Shown here in pieces: positions 36,720 to 45,784 of a DNA stretch of 64,000 nt. The position numbers were made by a program, and so were the translations under genes. The stretch's first letter is position 1, and every line of letters begins with the position of its first letter. A model generated the notes under the pieces. It was not told the origin of the DNA, ran no database searches, and worked only from the letters and a program-made list of their open reading frames with translations. The stretch spans positions 186,001 to 250,000 of the forward strand of contig JAEWHE010000041.1 in assembly GCA_023387965.1 (NCBI GenBank), read 5' to 3'. The DNA comes from Bacteroidota bacterium. GTDB taxonomy: Bacteria; Bacteroidota; Bacteroidia; Flavobacteriales; Flavobacteriaceae.

Positions 36720-38135
36720 ATGGAAATTTTTCACCTCAGTGCCGAATGCTTTCCGGTTGCCAAAGTTGGCGGCTTGGCAGATGTGGTTGGCGCTTTGCCC
36801 AAATATCAAAAAAATTTAGGTCACGAAGCCTGCGTGATCATGCCTGCATACGACACGAAATTTGTTCGCGAAAATAAATTTTCAGAAGTCTATTCTGGTG
36901 AAATTAAATTAGACGTTTTTACTTTCAATTACCAGATTTTACGCGAGGAAACCGATGTTTTGGGTTTTAATCTTTATTTAGTCAATATTCCCGAGCTTTT
37001 TTCGCGTCCGGAAATTTATTCATATGATGATGATACCGAAAGATTTCTCGCCTTTCAAATTGCTTTTTTAGATTGGATTACCAAAACCAATCGTAAACCG
37101 GATATCGTCCACTGCCACGATCATCACACCGGATTAATTCCGTTTATGATGCGATTCTGCTACGTTTACGACCACTTAAGCAATACACCAACGGTTTTAA
37201 CCATTCACAACGGTCAATACCAAGGTTGGTTTGGTTTTGAAAAAATAAATTACATTCCTGAGTTTAACAAATTAAAAATCGGTTTTCTCGAGTGGAATGA
37301 TGCCATTAATCCTTTGGCGACAGCCATAAAATGCGCTTGGAAAGTGACGACGGTTTCGCCAAGTTATTTAGAAGAAATTACCCAAAATGCTAACGGACTT
37401 GAAGATCTTTTGAAACACGAACGCAACAAATCTGTTGGGATTTTAAACGGAATTGACACGGAAGTTTGGAATCCGAAAACCGATAAAATGTTGCACGAGA
37501 ATTATGCTTTGGAGGATTTTACCGAAGGAAAATTATCGAACAAAAAACAATTGTGTAACGATTTTAATTTAAGCGAATCTTTACCGCTTTTTACGTTCAT
37601 CGGAAGATTGGTTGGCGAAAAAGGAGCTGATTTGCTTCCGGAAGTTGTGGAAATTGCCATGCAAAAATTTTCCGGAAAATTGAACATCTTGCTTTTAGGT
37701 TCGGGCGGAAAATTGGTGGAAAATCAATTGCAACAATTACAAGAAAAATTTAAAAATAATTACAATTTATACATTGGTTACAACGAAAAATTAGCCCATC
37801 AGGTTTACGCTGGTGCCGATTTTTTGCTGATGCCTTCTCGCGTGGAACCTTGTGGATTGAACCAAATGTATTCACTCCGTTACGGAACAATTCCTGTTGT
37901 GAGACGAACCGGCGGACTCAAAGATACCGTGATTGACATTGGTGACAACGGTTTCGGGATTTGCCATAATCAAACTACTGTTGAAGATATAATTTACTCG
38001 ATTTCTCGCGCAATTGAATTGTACCAAAACCGTGAAAAATTTTCCGAAATTCAAAAAACCGCAATGCAACTTGACCATTCCTGGAACAGTGCCGCAAAAA
38101 AATATACCGACGTTTACCAAACTTTAATTCATTAG
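36720..38135 (+). CDS. glgA: Glycogen synthase (ADP-glucose, GT5)
   Basis: 471 residues, full length. It adds glucose from ADP-glucose to the growing alpha-1,4-glucan. The ADP-glucose loop is modified but recognisable: KVGGLADVVGALPK (residues 15-28) with the essential Lys15. The acceptor-side HCHDHHTGLIPF and the C-terminal GSGGK, MPSRVEPCGLNQMYSLRYGTIPVVRRTGGLKDTV are intact. Forms an operon with glgC, whose ATG follows two bases after the stop. Contrast the truncated homologue at 6099. Confidence 0.96.
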   Translation: MEIFHLSAECFPVAKVGGLADVVGALPKYQKNLGHEACVIMPAYDTKFVRENKFSEVYSGEIKLDVFTFNYQILREETDVLGFNLYLVNIPELFSRPEIYSYDDDTERFLAFQIAFLDWITKTNRKPDIVHCHDHHTGLIPFMMRFCYVYDHLSNTPTVLTIHNGQYQGWFGFEKINYIPEFNKLKIGFLEWNDAINPLATAIKCAWKVTTVSPSYLEEITQNANGLEDLLKHERNKSVGILNGIDTEVWNPKTDKMLHENYALEDFTEGKLSNKKQLCNDFNLSESLPLFTFIGRLVGEKGADLLPEVVEIAMQKFSGKLNILLLGSGGKLVENQLQQLQEKFKNNYNLYIGYNEKLAHQVYAGADFLLMPSRVEPCGLNQMYSLRYGTIPVVRRTGGLKDTVIDIGDNGFGICHNQTTVEDIIYSISRAIELYQNREKFSEIQKTAMQLDHSWNSAAKKYTDVYQTLIH

Positions 38136-38137
38136 CC

Positions 38138-39412
38138 ATGAACAAAAACGCACTTGCCATTATTTTAGGTGGCGGACAAGGATCTCGATTAGCACCACTT
38201 ACCGAAAGTCGCTCAAAACCGGCCGTTCCAATTGCCGGAAAATACCGTTTGGTGGACATCCCGATTTCTAATTGCATCAATTCGAATATCAAAAGAATGT
38301 TTGTGTTGACGCAATTTAATTCCGCTTCGTTGAACCAACATATCAAAAATACTTACCAGTTTAGCCATTTTAGCAACGCTTTTGTCGATATTTTAGCTGC
38401 CGAACAAACACCTCACAACCCAACGTGGTTTCAAGGAACGGCAGATGCGGTTCGGCAATGCATGCAATATTTCATGAACCACGATTTTGATTATGCGTTG
38501 ATACTTTCGGGCGATCAATTGTACCAAATGGATTTTAACGAAATGATCGAAGCCCACGAGAAAAATGGTGCTTCGATAACCATCGCCACTTTGCCGGTAA
38601 ATGCTAAAGACGCTCCGGAATTTGGGATATTAAAAACCGACGAAAATAGTTTCATTACTTCGTTTATCGAAAAACCTAATGCGGATTTGCTACCGCAATG
38701 GACCTCAGATGTAAGCGATGAAATGCAGTCAGAAGGCAGAAATTATTTGGCTTCAATGGGAATTTACATCTTCAACCGAGATTTGCTCGTACAATTGATG
38801 GCAAATCCCGAAACCACTGATTTTGGTAAAGAAATTATTCCACAAGCCATCGGGAAAGAGAAGGTTTTAAGCTATCAATACGAAGGATATTGGACAGATA
38901 TCGGGAATATTGATTCGTTTTTTGACGCTAATTTAGGTTTAACCGATGATATCCCGAAATTCAATTTATTTCACAATTCGAGTAAAATATATACCAGAGC
39001 TAGAACGCTTCCACCATCAAAAATTACCGGTGGAACTTTCATTGACAAATCCATTATTGCCGAAGGCTGTATCATTAATAATGCGAAAATTGAGCATTCC
39101 GTAATTGGTATCCGAAGCAGAATTGGCAAAGGCTCAACCGTTTCCAATACTTACATTATGGGAAATGATTTTTACCAAAATTTAGACGAAATCAATCATA
39201 ATCTCGAACATAATATTCCCAATTTAGGCATCGGAACCAATTGCGTAATCGACAATACTATTATCGATAAAAATTGCAAAATCGGAAATAACGTGGTATT
39301 AAAAGGTGGCAAACATCTCGAAAATAAAAATTCGGCATTGTACACTATTAAAGACGGAATAATTATCATCAAGAAAAAATCAACTTTGCCTGACGGTTTT
39401 ACCATAGAATAA
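38138..39412 (+). CDS. glgC: Glucose-1-phosphate adenylyltransferase
   Basis: 424 residues. Makes ADP-glucose from glucose-1-phosphate and ATP, the donor for GlgA. The N-terminal nucleotidyl-transferase domain shows GGGQGSRLAPLTESRSKPAVPIAGK split over residues 11-35, LSGDQLYQMDF and SFIEKPNADLLPQW. The C-terminal left-handed beta-helix is represented by the hexapeptide-like IIAEGCIINNAKIEHSVIG. No glgB or glgP is in the window. The stop TAA overlaps the ATG of the next gene. Confidence 0.97.
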   Translation: MNKNALAIILGGGQGSRLAPLTESRSKPAVPIAGKYRLVDIPISNCINSNIKRMFVLTQFNSASLNQHIKNTYQFSHFSNAFVDILAAEQTPHNPTWFQGTADAVRQCMQYFMNHDFDYALILSGDQLYQMDFNEMIEAHEKNGASITIATLPVNAKDAPEFGILKTDENSFITSFIEKPNADLLPQWTSDVSDEMQSEGRNYLASMGIYIFNRDLLVQLMANPETTDFGKEIIPQAIGKEKVLSYQYEGYWTDIGNIDSFFDANLGLTDDIPKFNLFHNSSKIYTRARTLPPSKITGGTFIDKSIIAEGCIINNAKIEHSVIGIRSRIGKGSTVSNTYIMGNDFYQNLDEINHNLEHNIPNLGIGTNCVIDNTIIDKNCKIGNNVVLKGGKHLENKNSALYTIKDGIIIIKKKSTLPDGFTIE

Positions 39413-40176
39413 TGAACATTGCCCTGATACAAACACATTTGGTTTGGGAAAATCCCAGTGCCAACCGAAAAAATTTTGAACAAAAAATTGAGTCTGTTTT
39501 ACCTGAAACGGACTTGATTATTTTGCCGGAAACCTTTGCAACCGGATTTACAATGAAACCACAAAATGCCGCTGAAAATCCAAATGGCGAAACTGTGATT
39601 TGGTTACAAAAAATGGCGGCAAAAAAAAATGTGGCGATTGTGGGAAGTTTGGCAATCAAAGAAAATAATCGGTTTTACAATCGGCTTTATTTTGTTTTGC
39701 CTTCCGGCGAAATGACTACGTATAATAAGCGACATTTATTTTCGTTAGCTGGTGAAGACGATATTTATACTGCTGGAAACGAGAAAGTTATCGTAAATTA
39801 TAAGGACTGGAAAATTTGTCTACAGGTTTGTTATGATTTGCGTTTTCCTGTTTTTGCCCGAAATACAGAAGATTACGATTTACTTTTATATGTAGCAAAT
39901 TGGCCTGACAAACGCATCCAAGCTTGGGATATTTTGCTGAAAGCAAGAGCTGTGGAAAATTTGTGTTATGTTGTTGGCTTGAATAGAACTGGAAAAGACA
40001 ATAATGGTTTTGAACATTCCGGACATTCGCAAGTAATTGATTTTCAAGGCGAAGAAATTTTACCGCCACAAACCACTGACGGAGTTTTTCAAATAAAAAT
40101 CCCTAAAAAGCCATTGCTGGATTTTAGGGAAAAATTTAATTTTTTAAACGATCGAGATCAGTTTAAAATTTTGTAA
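39412..40176 (+). CDS. Omega-amidase/nitrilase superfamily hydrolase (YafV-like)
   Basis: 254 residues. The nitrilase-fold triad is visible: Glu in LPETFATGFT (about 40), Lys in YNKRHLFSLAGE (about 107) and Cys in CLQVCYDLRFPVF (about 142). It most resembles YafV/Nit2-type omega-amidases, which hydrolyse 2-oxoglutaramate or 2-oxosuccinamate and repair products of transamination. It overlaps glgC by one base and is thus translationally coupled to it, though no metabolic link to glycogen is known. Four bases separate its stop from the convergent lipoprotein gene. Confidence 0.9.
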   Translation: MNIALIQTHLVWENPSANRKNFEQKIESVLPETDLIILPETFATGFTMKPQNAAENPNGETVIWLQKMAAKKNVAIVGSLAIKENNRFYNRLYFVLPSGEMTTYNKRHLFSLAGEDDIYTAGNEKVIVNYKDWKICLQVCYDLRFPVFARNTEDYDLLLYVANWPDKRIQAWDILLKARAVENLCYVVGLNRTGKDNNGFEHSGHSQVIDFQGEEILPPQTTDGVFQIKIPKKPLLDFREKFNFLNDRDQFKIL

Positions 40177-40180
40177 AAAA

Positions 40181-41779
40181 TCAATGGGGTGGAAGTGTTA
40201 CCCGTTCGTCAACGTCCCAATTCGCCCTGACAATAATATCTGGAGGATAAAAAATAATTTCTTCAGGCTGGCGTTTTTCGATAAAGTTTCCTGTGTCCCA
40301 AATTCTATTTTTATTGTCGTCATAAATAATTCTTACGGTGAAAGTGTTGGGTTGCAGTCCGTTAAAGTCCAATACTTTTTCTCCATCCGAATAACCCGAA
40401 GTCACCAATTCGCCTTTTGGATCCGTAATTTCCACAATTACCGGAAACCGTTTTACATTTTCTAACGTCAACCGAAGATTTCCGTATTCGGCGAGATCTT
40501 GCGTTCCTAACGAAAAAGAAAGGGTGTCATTTGGCCGTTCTAAAATATCGGTAAAAGCTCCCGGAAGTGCTGTAATCCTGAATCTTTCGAGTGGTTCGTG
40601 GGCAAAATCGAGCGTAATTTTTTGGTCAAATTCACTATAAGAAGTCGTAAAATCAACTTGCGTAGAATCTTTCCTTAAAATGTTAATCTTCGATTTATCA
40701 ATATTTTCCACCGGAATCGACGAAGTAATGCTAAATTTTTCTCGCGGATGCAAGGTTCCGGAAATATCTGGCGAAAAACTCAACGTATCGTTTTTCATGT
40801 TTTTCATCTTTACGGTAAACTCTTTTTCAAAAGTATTTTTTTTGGCAAAAAGTTGAACCGAATCTGTTTTAATCGGTTTAAACCAAACTTGCAACGAATC
40901 CTGTTTCGGCATTTTGGTGACCTTCACCGGAATATCTTGCGAACCGTTTTTTATGGAAACCAAAGCGTCTTTTCCGTCGCCTTCAATCGGTAACACAATT
41001 CTATTTCCCGAAGCCTGATAAGGTCTTGTCGCTTTAAACGCCGGAACTTCGTTAAATAAACTCACGCTAAACAAAGTGTCGTTTGGAATCTGAATCAACT
41101 TCGGATGGAAACCAATTTTTTCTTTTTTCGGTTCCAAACGATAATTGTTGTTGAGGTCTTTCATCGCCACCAACAAATATTTTCCTTCCTTTAAATTTTC
41201 TAAAATAAACGTTCGGTTACTGTCCAAAGTATTGGTAACATATCGCGGATTTTGCTTGTAAACTACGGAGTCATTGTAGGTTTCATTCACCTCATATAAC
41301 ATCACCGAAACAAAATTTTCAACTTTTTTACTGTAAGCATCCTGAATCATTCCGCCTAATTTCAACGAATCGATATAACTTCCCGTCGAAAAAACATACT
41401 TAAACTGTTGGTACGGATTTCCTTCGTTATTGTCCTGAATACTATTGCCAAAATTAAAACTATATGTAGTATTTGGCTGCAAAGTATCTTTAATTCTAAT
41501 CTTAATAAATTTACTTGCGTTAGATGGCGAAATCACCGGAGCATATTTCATGGGAGGCGAAACAATAAGCTGTTTATTAATATCCTTCAGCTTCACGTAT
41601 TCGTCAAAGTTGATTCTAATTTCCTGAACATTAAAATTTGTAGTATAATTTTTCGGCAAGCTCGACTGTAAAACCGGAGCAATTGTGTCCTTCAAACCAC
41701 CCGTAATGCTTCCTCTTTTGGCACAACTTGTAAAAATCATCGCCATGACAACCCACAAAAAAAAGATGTGTTTTTTCAT
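40181..41779 (-). CDS. Ig-like domain lipoprotein
   Basis: 532 residues from ATG 41779 (ATG 41782 is also possible). Lipoprotein signal: hydrophobic stretch followed by MIFTSCAKRGSITGG, with Cys as the lipidated residue. The next domain (TIAPVLQSSLPKNYTTNFNV, IRINFDEYVKLKDINKQLIV) is a bacterial Ig-like/SbsA-type fold, and the late FTVRIIYDDNKNRIWDTGNF is typical of this Bacteroidota family. Function unknown; location probably outer membrane facing the periplasm. The -7 box TATTTTTG directly abuts the start codons, suggesting a leaderless mRNA. Confidence 0.88.
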   Translation of the reverse strand: MKKHIFFLWVVMAMIFTSCAKRGSITGGLKDTIAPVLQSSLPKNYTTNFNVQEIRINFDEYVKLKDINKQLIVSPPMKYAPVISPSNASKFIKIRIKDTLQPNTTYSFNFGNSIQDNNEGNPYQQFKYVFSTGSYIDSLKLGGMIQDAYSKKVENFVSVMLYEVNETYNDSVVYKQNPRYVTNTLDSNRTFILENLKEGKYLLVAMKDLNNNYRLEPKKEKIGFHPKLIQIPNDTLFSVSLFNEVPAFKATRPYQASGNRIVLPIEGDGKDALVSIKNGSQDIPVKVTKMPKQDSLQVWFKPIKTDSVQLFAKKNTFEKEFTVKMKNMKNDTLSFSPDISGTLHPREKFSITSSIPVENIDKSKINILRKDSTQVDFTTSYSEFDQKITLDFAHEPLERFRITALPGAFTDILERPNDTLSFSLGTQDLAEYGNLRLTLENVKRFPVIVEITDPKGELVTSGYSDGEKVLDFNGLQPNTFTVRIIYDDNKNRIWDTGNFIEKRQPEEIIFYPPDIIVRANWDVDERVTLPPH

Positions 41780-41782
41780 CAT

Positions 41783-41790
41783 CAAAAATA
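41783..41790 (-). promoter_or_regulatory. Promoter -7 box abutting the start codon
   Basis: TATTTTTG on the minus strand is immediately followed by ATGATG. Transcription would start at about the second ATG (41779), so a leaderless mRNA is predicted. Confidence 0.55.
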
Positions 41791-41853
41791 AAATATGCCA
41801 CAAAATAACAATTATATTCAGAGGAAACGAAATCTTTTAAGAATATATTTTTA

Positions 41854-42030
41854 TGGAGCCATTTCCGTCCCGAAGCTTCGGGACTACAATCTTTTTTTCA
41901 AATGCCTTTTTTTGCAAGCCCGAAAAAGTTCCGAAGTTTCGGAACTGCTGGTCGCTTTTTTCGAACTGCAAAAAATAGTCGTTTTTCAAAAAAGGATTTC
42001 CGCTTCTCCCGACTTTTCGGGACGGCTAAA
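41854..42030 (+). repeat. Palindromic intergenic repeat family 1, copy D
   Basis: Starts GGAGCCATTTCCG. The tip palindromes are GTCCCGAAGCTTCGGGAC, GTTCCGAAGTTTCGGAAC and TCCCGACTTTTCGGGA. It shares TTTTTTTGCA, TGCAAAAAATAGTCGTTTTTC and AAAGGATTTCCGCTTC with copy A. Its end GGCTA contains the complement of the comF stop codon at 42026-42028. Confidence 0.75.
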
Positions 42031-42706
42031 ACTGTGCGAATGCCATCGTAATCACGCTCAATTTCACATCCGGAATTTTTTGAAGTTCTTTCGCACAAGC
42101 TTCAATTGTAGCACCAGTGGTAATCACATCGTCCACCAACAAAAAATGTTTTCCCGAAAAATTTTCAAATTCATCCACCCCAAATAAATCGCGACGAATT
42201 TCAGTTCGCGCAAACAATCCTTTAAAAGTTTGTGTTTTAGTATTAAAATTTCGGTGTAAAACAGTGTCATTGTAGTCGCAAGATAAATTTTGAGCAATCG
42301 TTCGCCCAAAAGTCTCCACCTGATTGTAACCCCGCAATTTTAATTTTTTCGGGTGAAGCGGCACCGGAACCACCACATCTACTTTCGGGAAATTATGATG
42401 AAACATTTCATTAATAATCCACTCGCCTAAAAAATAACCCACTTCCTGATGCCGTCTATATTTTAAATTGTGAATGAGCTGTTGCACAATGCCTTGCTTG
42501 TGAAAATACAATAATGAACCGCCGAATTCCAATTCGATTCGGCCGTAAAATTTTTTGGTAAATTCATTTTCTTTTGAAAAAAAATGCGAAGTCAAAGGAA
42601 TTTCGTGTCGGCAAGCTGTGCAAAGTACAATTTCGTTAGCAAGCATCAATCCGTTGCAGCCCAAACACGACTTTGGGAAAAATAAATCAAAAAAATAATT
42701 CTTCAT
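42026..42706 (-). CDS. comF: ComF family phosphoribosyltransferase-like protein
   Basis: 226 residues. N-terminal zinc-finger-like cysteines (CLGCNGLM and CTACRHE) precede a type I PRTase domain with VVPVPLHPKKLKLRGYNQ and the PRPP loop LLVDDVITTGAT. ComF proteins are needed for DNA uptake in naturally competent bacteria, and the gene is also widespread in non-competent ones. Single gene on the minus strand; its stop TAG comes from the end of repeat copy D. No other competence genes are adjacent. Confidence 0.92.
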   Translation of the reverse strand: MKNYFFDLFFPKSCLGCNGLMLANEIVLCTACRHEIPLTSHFFSKENEFTKKFYGRIELEFGGSLLYFHKQGIVQQLIHNLKYRRHQEVGYFLGEWIINEMFHHNFPKVDVVVPVPLHPKKLKLRGYNQVETFGRTIAQNLSCDYNDTVLHRNFNTKTQTFKGLFARTEIRRDLFGVDEFENFSGKHFLLVDDVITTGATIEACAKELQKIPDVKLSVITMAFAQF

Positions 42707-42774
42707 GGCGTGTAAATCGTTGTAAGTCAGTTATAAATTTAATGAAAATTATTTATACAACGCAAAAAAATAAA

Positions 42775-42868
42775 GCCACGCATTTTTAGGATTGAAATGA
42801 TTTTTTTTGAATTAAAAAAAAGTTCGTGCATTCGTGGTAAAATACAGCCACGAATTCACGAATTGAAA
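42775..42868. repeat. Inverted repeat family 2 (CCACGAATT type)
   Basis: GCCACGCATTTTTAGG is mirrored by GTGCATTCGTGGT, followed by GCCACGAATTCACGAATTG. It lies between the divergent comF and glycyl-tRNA synthetase genes. Confidence 0.55.
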
Positions 42869-42931
42869 TAGTAGTCAGAGGTAAAAAGCAACCCCAAATT
42901 TGTTCGATTGATAATTACGTTAAATTTTTTC

Positions 42932-42939
42932 TATTTTTG
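42932..42939 (+). promoter_or_regulatory. Promoter -7 box, possibly leaderless
   Basis: TATTTTTG ends five bases before the ATG at 42944, the same geometry as at 3348-3360. Confidence 0.6.
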
Positions 42940-42943
42940 CATT

Positions 42944-44485
42944 ATGGCAAAACAAGACGATCAATTTAAGAATATCATTTCGCATGCAAAAGAGTACGGA
43001 TTTATTTTTCCGTCGAGCGAAATTTATGACGGTTTAAGCGCCGTTTACGATTATGCACAAAACGGTGTAGAACTCAAAAAAAATATCCGTGAATATTGGT
43101 GGAAATCAATGGTTCAGATGAACGAAAATATTGTAGGAATCGATGCTGCAATATTAATGCATCCTACGACCTGGAAGGCTTCCGGACACGTGGATGCCTT
43201 CAACGATCCGTTAATTGACAACAAAGATTCTAAAAAAAGATATCGTGCGGATGTTTTGATTGAAGATTATGCCGAAAAATTAAATCTAAAAGCACAAAAA
43301 GAAATCGAAAAAGCACGAGCCAGATACGGTGAAGCTTTTAACGAACAAGAATTTATTGGGACTAACGCAAGAGTGGTAGAATATAAAGCCAAGCAAAGAG
43401 AGATTTTGGAGAGAATGGCACGTTCTTTAGAAACTGAAAATCTTGCTGATGTCAAAGCTTTAATCGAAGAGTTAGAAATTGCCGATCCTGAAACAGGTTC
43501 TAAAAATTGGACAGATGTAAAACAATTCAACCTAATGTTTGGTACTAAATTAGGTGCTTCTGCCGAAAACGCAATGGATTTGTACCTTCGTCCTGAAACC
43601 GCTCAAGGAATTTTTGTTAACTTCTTAAACGTTCAAAAATCTGGTAGAATGAAAATTCCATTTGGGATTGCACAAACCGGAAAAGCCTTTAGAAACGAGA
43701 TTGTGGCGCGACAGTTTATTTTTCGCATGCGTGAATTTGAACAAATGGAAATGCAATTTTTTGTAAAACCAGGCGACGAAATGAAATGGTATGAATATTG
43801 GAAAACGACCCGCTTAAACTGGCATTTGTCATTAGGTTTGGGTCAAGCCAATTACCGTTTTCACGACCACGAAAAATTAGCGCATTATGCTAACGCTGCA
43901 GCCGATATTGAATTTAATTTTCCATTTGGGTTTAAAGAATTAGAAGGGATTCACTCGCGTACAGATTTTGATTTAAAAGCACACGAAGAATTTTCAGGCA
44001 AAAAAATGCAATATTTTGACACCGAAGAAAATAAAAATTACACGCCTTACGTTGTGGAAACTTCGGTAGGTTTAGACAGGATGTTTTTGGCAGTTTTTTC
44101 AACTTCATTAAAAGAGGAAACTTTAGAAGACGGTTCAATCAGAACAGTTTTGCAATTGCCAAGTGTTTTAGCGCCAACAAAAGCAGCGGTTTTACCTTTG
44201 GTGAAAAAGGACGGTTTGCCGGACCTTGCCAAAGAAATTATAGAAGATTTAAAATGGGAATTCAACGTTGCCTATGACGAAAAAGACGCCGTAGGAAGAC
44301 GTTATAGAAGGCAAGATGCCTTAGGAACACCATTTTGTATTACTGTTGATCATCAAACGAAAGAAGATGAAACTGTTACCATTCGCCATCGAGATACGAT
44401 GCAGCAGGATCGCGTAAAAATTTCTGAATTAAAAGACATTATCAACCGCGAAGTTTCAATGAAACATTGGTTGATGAAAATGTAA
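42944..44485 (+). CDS. glyS: Glycyl-tRNA synthetase, dimeric class II
   Basis: 513 residues from ATG 42944; a longer frame from 42908 would overlap the promoter. It is the alpha2-type enzyme (also called GlyQS), not the alpha2-beta2 type. Motif 1-like residues lie in KEYGFIFPSSEIYDGLSAVY, then LRPETAQGIFVNF, motif 2 in GIAQTGKAFRNEI and FRMREFEQMEMQFF, and motif 3 in ETSVGLDRMFLAVF. The anticodon-binding domain ends with GRRYRRQDALGTPFCITVD. A terminator follows. Spacing of the -7 box suggests a leaderless mRNA. Confidence 0.97.
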   Translation: MAKQDDQFKNIISHAKEYGFIFPSSEIYDGLSAVYDYAQNGVELKKNIREYWWKSMVQMNENIVGIDAAILMHPTTWKASGHVDAFNDPLIDNKDSKKRYRADVLIEDYAEKLNLKAQKEIEKARARYGEAFNEQEFIGTNARVVEYKAKQREILERMARSLETENLADVKALIEELEIADPETGSKNWTDVKQFNLMFGTKLGASAENAMDLYLRPETAQGIFVNFLNVQKSGRMKIPFGIAQTGKAFRNEIVARQFIFRMREFEQMEMQFFVKPGDEMKWYEYWKTTRLNWHLSLGLGQANYRFHDHEKLAHYANAAADIEFNFPFGFKELEGIHSRTDFDLKAHEEFSGKKMQYFDTEENKNYTPYVVETSVGLDRMFLAVFSTSLKEETLEDGSIRTVLQLPSVLAPTKAAVLPLVKKDGLPDLAKEIIEDLKWEFNVAYDEKDAVGRRYRRQDALGTPFCITVDHQTKEDETVTIRHRDTMQQDRVKISELKDIINREVSMKHWLMKM

Positions 44486-44510
44486 TTCAATAAAATATCA
44501 TTCAATTTTA

Positions 44511-44548
44511 AAAAACCGTCTGGAAGATTTTTCAGGCGGTTTTTTTTA
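44511..44548 (+). terminator. Rho-independent terminator after glyS
   Basis: AAAAACCGTCTG pairs with CAGGCGGTTTTT and a T run follows. Confidence 0.8.
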
Positions 44549-44653
44549 TTATAAAAAATGTCGTTCATCGAGTAAAAGTGCCTTTTAACGTATTGTATGG
44601 ATAAAAGTTTTTGGCTTTTAACAAGAAAAGTATATTTGTTTTTGGAGACATAT

Positions 44654-44715
44654 TTAACAGTAGTTAACAATTATAGAAAATTAACTGTTGTAATTTACCA
44701 GAACAGTTATTTTTG
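44654..44715 (+). promoter_or_regulatory. Promoter with inverted-repeat operator of the LytTR gene
   Basis: TAACTGTT at 44682-44689 and AACAGTTA at 44702-44709 form an 8-bp inverted repeat with 12 bases between. A further AACAGTA is at 44656-44662. The right arm merges into the -7 box TATTTTTG at 44708-44715, so a bound protein would control this promoter. Autoregulation by the LytTR protein is possible but is inference. The leader would be about 99 bases. Confidence 0.5.
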
Positions 44716-44818
44716 TGAAAGTTCCCCAGACTAACACAAAAATAGCTTAACCCCATTGCTCTGACAAAATTCCCTTGCATTAGCGAGAAGTCCAAAAACA
44801 AATTTTGTAAAGCAATTA

Positions 44819-45604
44819 ATGAAGCACCACTACGTTATCATCAACGATGACCATGATCGGGTTTTGGATATCCGTCGCATTGCCGATGCGTTTCCTCAAC
44901 TTGTGTTTGCTGGTGAAGCTCATAATCTTGATGATGCAATTGATTTAATTTTAGAGCAAAAACCGAAAATTGTTTTTCTCGAAATCACTCCTAAGAATGT
45001 CAAAAGTAAACTCTCGCTTCAGCTTATCAGCGAATTGCATCGCTTTCTTCTTGAAATCCCCGAGATTTTTGTAACTGCTAGAAATAGCAACCAAGCATAT
45101 GATGCTATAAAATACGGCGTTCAAGATTATCTGTTATTGCCTTACGAAAAAAACGACATTAGGCGGGCGATTTTAAAATTTGAGAAAAAAAACCAAAATC
45201 TTCAGCCAAATGAGCGAACTGTTGTAATCGATAACGAAGAAATTATTTCTAAAACAGAAAAGCCGCTTACATTTTGCCTAAAATCTTATGGAGATTACCG
45301 CTATTTTCAGTCGGACGAAGTGTTGTATCTAAAAGCTGACAATAATTCTACCGATATTTTTCTAGAAAATGGCGAAACGCTCACGGCTTTTAAAACTTTA
45401 AAGCATTTCGAGCAGATTCTACCAGAAAATTTCCACCGCATTCACAATAGTTATATTGTAAACATTCAGAAAATTTCGCGTATCCAAACCGGAAATTCGG
45501 CTGTTTTTGTAAAAAATGAGAAGATTCCTTTCTCAAAATCTTATAAAGAAGCTGTGGAAAATATTATCGATTTGATTGCAAAACAAAATTACCGCGAACT
45601 ATAG
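44819..45604 (+). CDS. LytTR-family regulator with degenerate receiver domain
   Basis: 261 residues. Residues 1-120 have the receiver fold (acidic Asp10-Asp11 after VII, VFLE strand at 52-55, FVTARN, YGVQDYLLLPY). The phospho-acceptor position holds Glu55 instead of Asp, and the invariant Lys of the K-P pair is Leu107. Phosphorylation is therefore not expected. Residues about 146-255 are a LytTR DNA-binding domain (DEVLYLKADNNSTDIF, FHRIHNSYIVNIQKISRI). No LytS-type histidine kinase is adjacent. The next genes are the six-repeat secreted protein and a NarL-type two-component pair in the same direction. Confidence 0.9.
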   Translation: MKHHYVIINDDHDRVLDIRRIADAFPQLVFAGEAHNLDDAIDLILEQKPKIVFLEITPKNVKSKLSLQLISELHRFLLEIPEIFVTARNSNQAYDAIKYGVQDYLLLPYEKNDIRRAILKFEKKNQNLQPNERTVVIDNEEIISKTEKPLTFCLKSYGDYRYFQSDEVLYLKADNNSTDIFLENGETLTAFKTLKHFEQILPENFHRIHNSYIVNIQKISRIQTGNSAVFVKNEKIPFSKSYKEAVENIIDLIAKQNYREL

Positions 45605-45677
45605 AATTCCAAATTCTCGCAAATTCTATCCATCTACTCACAGAATTGAGCGATCTACTAAACGGGTCATAAATGCA

Positions 45678-45692
45678 AGATAATGCTTATCT
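45678..45692. promoter_or_regulatory. Perfect inverted repeat upstream of the repeat-protein gene
   Basis: AGATAA-TGC-TTATCT, followed nine bases later by TAATTTTA, a near-consensus -7 box. Possible operator; no direct evidence. Confidence 0.3.
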
Positions 45693-45784
45693 AAAGTAAA
45701 TAATTTTACATCCAGAAAGTAAGAACACTTTCACGTTTCAAAAACATTTAGTACCACATTTGTAACCCTCAAAAATAACACATC

